This document shows positions 61,431 through 64,000 of a stretch of 64,000 nt of DNA, piece after piece. Source of the DNA: Gammaproteobacteria bacterium. GTDB lineage: Bacteria; Pseudomonadota; Gammaproteobacteria; SZUA-152. The stretch spans positions 47,443 through 111,442 of the forward strand of contig JAOUJW010000016.1 of NCBI GenBank assembly GCA_029882975.1, given 5' to 3'. The translations under genes were made by a program, and so were the position numbers. The notes under the pieces are model-generated. The model worked only from the letters and a program-made list of their open reading frames with translations. It did no database searches and was not told the DNA's origin. How positions within the stretch are numbered: the first letter of the stretch is position 1; each line of letters opens with the position of its first letter.

Positions 61431-62063
61431 ATGAGCAAATTAAGAGTTATCAGAATAATAAAAAAACTTTCCGTACTGTTGGTCATTGTTCTTCCATTAG
61501 TTTGGTATAGTGTCAGCTACAAAGGCCCCAAACGTTTTACAAACGGCGGCACGGAATTACCGCCGTTATCACAGGTGGTTGCGCACGCTCGTTCATTGAC
61601 GGGTACCTTGTATGATCCATTCATGGGGCAGCATGACAACATCGGTGGACGTTTAGGTTTTATCGTGTGCAGTGATGTGCCCAATATCGCTTACGGGTTG
61701 GCCGGATTGTCATTGGAGGTTTTGTTGCGCCGGGATTTTACAGTACACACCGCCCATTACGATTCCGGTGGAGGCAATAAGCCCGGCAACCCCTATTTTC
61801 ATCGTCGTGCTCGCAACCTGTATGCTTATTTTAAGGCGAATCAACGACTCTACAAAGACAAACCCAGGGTAGGCGATTTGGCGTTTTATAAAAAAGCCGA
61901 GGATAAAATCATCACCCATGTAGTATTGGTGTCCGAGGTTAAGGGCAATCGATTTAAAGTAATGGAATCGGCACCAAAAACGCTGGTGGCTTCAGAAAAC
62001 GACAGCGCATCCCCTATCCAACGCGGTTGGGTGTTTATGGGGTTTGGGCGTATGTATCCGTAA
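61431..62063 (+). CDS. Exported NlpC/P60-like protein related to DUF1287
   Basis: A 210-residue protein with an N-terminal membrane anchor or signal (LSVLLVIVLPLVWYSVSY). The segment GFIVCSDVPNIAYGLAGLSL, with a probable catalytic Cys, aligns with the GVCTDVVIRSYRQLGIDL segment of the DUF1287 protein at 57546. The later ITHVVLVSEV aligns with LPHIGIVVDQ and supplies a His. NPYFHRRARNLYAYFKANQ parallels its HRRVPNLQTFFKRYG. So the two share a fold and probably an envelope-directed peptidase or amidase role. It is co-transcribed with the hydrolase-like gene. Confidence 0.72.
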   Translation: MSKLRVIRIIKKLSVLLVIVLPLVWYSVSYKGPKRFTNGGTELPPLSQVVAHARSLTGTLYDPFMGQHDNIGGRLGFIVCSDVPNIAYGLAGLSLEVLLRRDFTVHTAHYDSGGGNKPGNPYFHRRARNLYAYFKANQRLYKDKPRVGDLAFYKKAEDKIITHVVLVSEVKGNRFKVMESAPKTLVASENDSASPIQRGWVFMGFGRMYP

Positions 62064-62187
62064 CATACCCATCTCATCAAACGACAATCGTGCCGCTTGC
62101 GGTATTTGTGGGATGACACGATTTCTTATATGCCCCTAGTGGGACTGAACGATTTGCATTCCTTACGGTACTTCTTCATTGCCCGAC

Positions 62188-64000
62188 TTATTGCACTTCA
62201 AATACCCCCATCATCCCGGCGTCTTCGTGTTCCAGAATATGGCAATGGTACATATATTTGCCGCGGTTAACCACAGGATCAAAGCGGCCGATGATGCGTA
62301 CCGTTTCATTAGCTTGTACCAGTACGGTGTCTTTCCAGCCCAGATCAATACCTGAGGCGGGTACGAGGTTGCGGTCCAGAACCTGCCATTGAATGGCGTG
62401 AGCGTGAAATGGATGGGCCATCATGGAGCTGTTGGTAATAGACCAAACTTCAGTAGCCCCGTTTGCCACAAGCTCGTCAACGCGATTGATATCAAATACT
62501 TTGTTGTTAATGAGGAACTGCATGCTCATCATCGTCATGTTGATCGTCATTTCGAAGCTTCGCGATGCCGTGGCGTCGGCCAAAGTCAGCCGTTGCCGGA
62601 TTTCAGCGTTATTCGGTAATTGGGTGTATAACACCACCGGATCAGAGCTGGTTGTATTTATTTTATAACGCATAATGTCAAATGCGGTTCCGTTGGGCAG
62701 GGAGCCTCCCATCATACCGGCTGCGGGAAAAGAGCGGCTGCGTAAAACGACATCATCGCCGGGTTGGAGGGAACGAAAATCGACCACAATTTCTGCCCGT
62801 TCACCGGCGCTTAACATGACATGATTGGTGTCTACCGGGGTGGCCAGCAATCCGCCATCAGTGGCAATGACTTTAAAAAAGGCATTATTCGATAGTGCGA
62901 CATCATAGGTTCTTGCATTGGAGCCATTAAAAATTCGAAATCGATATTGGCGGGTGCTTACATTCAGAGTAGGAAATTCCACGCCATTGACGAGAATGCG
63001 ATTTCCCAACATACCTAATACTTGTCCCATCATCCCAGCCTGGTAGACCAAGGGACGGTTACCGGTACCGTCATCCGGTCCAAAGCTGCGGTCTTGAAGG
63101 ATAAAGGCGATATCTTCGTCGCCTGATGGAATGGCCCCGGTGGCTTCGAGGTTGTCACTGATGTCATCAGTAACAATCAGCGCTCCCGCTAAACCTTTGT
63201 ATACCTGGGTGGCAGTGGACTCATGTACATGGGGATGAAACCACAAAGGGGCAGCGGGCTGAACCAATGTGTAGTTATAGTTGCGCGAGGCTCTGGCGTT
63301 GATGGGCATATCCGGACCGCCATCCTGGGCCGCCGGGATTTTAAAACCGTGCCAATGAACAGTGGTGGCTTCATTGAGGTTATTGCGCACATTGAATGTC
63401 AAACTGGTACCGCGTCTGGCTTTTATGACCGGGGGCAGATGCAGGTTGTTATAGCGCATCATACTGGTAGTCCAAGTCGCCGTAGGCGTCATTACGGAAA
63501 CATTCACATTGTCATCAACACTTAAACTGTAACGAGCAGTTGTATTATTGGGATTGCCGTCTTCGTCGTGCATTAAGGGTAAATACTGAAATCCAGGGTT
63601 TACTCTTACATTGATTATGGCGGGCGATGGGTCGGTGTTGCCTTGGTTATCGGATACGGATAACCGTACGCTAAAGGTACCGGGGGTATTGTAACGTACG
63701 GAAATGGGGCCACTGCCGCCGGCTGTTGTAGGCTGGGTTCCGTCCAGTGTCCAGGTAAAGTTAATCGGATCGCCTTCCGGATCTATAGCGGAACCGGAAT
63801 AGACAACACGCGTACCAGTGACAATGTCCAGGTCGCCAAGGGTGCCGGGGGAGCCACTTCCATCATCATGACTGATGCTGCCATTGGGTGCTTGATTGAC
63901 GCCGGGTGATCCAACACTGACAGTGACACTTGCCGGTGTGGGGTCGGTATTGCCCGCGCTATCCCATACACTCAGGGAAATCGTGAAGTTGCCTGTGCTG
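62188..64000 (-). CDS. PKD-domain/multicopper oxidase fusion (5' end outside window)
   Basis: The frame is open without a stop from 62188 to the window edge (603 residues seen). The N-terminal visible part has the end of one PKD-like repeat (LSVWDSAGNTDPTPASVTV) and a full second one with FTWTLDGTQ and LSVSDNQGNTDPSPAII. The multicopper oxidase part (last about 440 residues) has all copper ligand motifs: TVHWHGFKIP, LWFHPHVHE, AHPFHAHAI and YHCHILEHEDAGMMG. It resembles CueO/CotA-type three-domain oxidases, including a Met-rich segment with MTMMSMQF. It probably oxidises metals or phenolics outside the cell. A start codon at 63573 would cut off the PKD part and is unlikely. Confidence 0.92.
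   Translation of the reverse strand, partial: STGNFTISLSVWDSAGNTDPTPASVTVSVGSPGVNQAPNGSISHDDGSGSPGTLGDLDIVTGTRVVYSGSAIDPEGDPINFTWTLDGTQPTTAGGSGPISVRYNTPGTFSVRLSVSDNQGNTDPSPAIINVRVNPGFQYLPLMHDEDGNPNNTTARYSLSVDDNVNVSVMTPTATWTTSMMRYNNLHLPPVIKARRGTSLTFNVRNNLNEATTVHWHGFKIPAAQDGGPDMPINARASRNYNYTLVQPAAPLWFHPHVHESTATQVYKGLAGALIVTDDISDNLEATGAIPSGDEDIAFILQDRSFGPDDGTGNRPLVYQAGMMGQVLGMLGNRILVNGVEFPTLNVSTRQYRFRIFNGSNARTYDVALSNNAFFKVIATDGGLLATPVDTNHVMLSAGERAEIVVDFRSLQPGDDVVLRSRSFPAAGMMGGSLPNGTAFDIMRYKINTTSSDPVVLYTQLPNNAEIRQRLTLADATASRSFEMTINMTMMSMQFLINNKVFDINRVDELVANGATEVWSITNSSMMAHPFHAHAIQWQVLDRNLVPASGIDLGWKDTVLVQANETVRIIGRFDPVVNRGKYMYHCHILEHEDAGMMGVFEVQ

Noticed and set aside
1..64000. Search for tRNA, rRNA, CRISPR arrays, insertion sequences and prophage genes
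   Set aside because: Read by eye, no tRNA-like cloverleaf motifs, regular spaced repeats, transposase or phage structural genes were found on either strand.

Overview
The window reads as a stretch of chromosome from a gammaproteobacterium with mid-range base composition, probably aquatic or sediment-dwelling and respiratory. The mutS-fdxA pair, the djlA co-chaperone, an AddAB-type repair nuclease, a TAXI-type TRAP transporter, many periplasmic c-type cytochromes, lipoproteins with clear lipoboxes and several bacteriohemerythrins support this. The species cannot be named from the sequence alone. I see no rRNA or tRNA genes, CRISPR arrays, insertion sequences or prophage genes. Both ends cut through genes: a response regulator on the left and a PKD-multicopper oxidase on the right.

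Layout. 1-5.5 kb: a hybrid sensor kinase followed by a response regulator, a small unknown protein and an outer-membrane barrel-like protein. 5.7-9.3 kb: a secreted Sel1-repeat protein, an empty 440-bp gap with a NarL/GacA-like palindrome, then a three-gene operon (CBS protein, host-attachment-type protein, small protein). 9.4-20 kb: a beta-CASP metallo-hydrolase, a kinase-like/P-loop fusion, a cysteine-rich lipoprotein, a small cytochrome c, a CNB-HDOD regulator with a double-thioredoxin protein, an NTF2-like membrane protein and an ankyrin lipoprotein. 20-31 kb: a peptidase with M1, M28 and PDZ parts, DUF488, msrA, a NamZ-type muramidase, a DOMON-like protein, a cyclase-FHA protein, djlA, a TraB/GumN protein, a 27-residue Met-Gly peptide, a DUF4188 protein and a small heat-shock protein behind a near-perfect sigma-32 promoter.

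31-43 kb is a DNA maintenance block on the minus strand: mutS, fdxA, addB-like, a small basic ORF, then addA-like. A 460-bp gap before addA holds a strong plus-strand RNA hairpin. 41.7-43.1 kb is a coiled-coil lipoprotein whose signal peptide contains a 12-bp tandem repeat. 43-51 kb is a redox block: two paralogous MauG/cytochrome-peroxidase-type diheme proteins, a cupredoxin and a diheme cytochrome c with ATGA-type overlaps, an S8 lipoprotein protease and three tandem bacteriohemerythrins.

51-57 kb contains a likely rearrangement. A minus-strand sugar-binding-protein fragment and a plus-strand hybrid sensor kinase meet near 52,500, and both have lost their N-terminal parts there. A fused TRAP permease and its TAXI binding protein follow. 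57-64 kb is accessory: a 54-residue membrane protein, two DUF1287/NlpC-like proteins, a sulfotransferase, a secreted intradiol dioxygenase, a PilZ protein, a dienelactone-hydrolase-like protein that has lost its catalytic Ser/Cys and His, and a multicopper oxidase with N-terminal PKD-like domains that runs off the window.

The recurring theme is periplasmic redox and oxygen or peroxide handling (MauG pair, cupredoxin, cytochromes, hemerythrins, MsrA, thioredoxin-fold protein, multicopper oxidase) together with signalling (two hybrid kinases, HDOD, PilZ, cyclase-FHA). The observations most worth following are the double-truncation junction at 52.5 kb, the free-standing Met-Gly peptide, the MauG/cupredoxin operon, the inactivated hydrolase and the UUCG hairpin at 35.2 kb.
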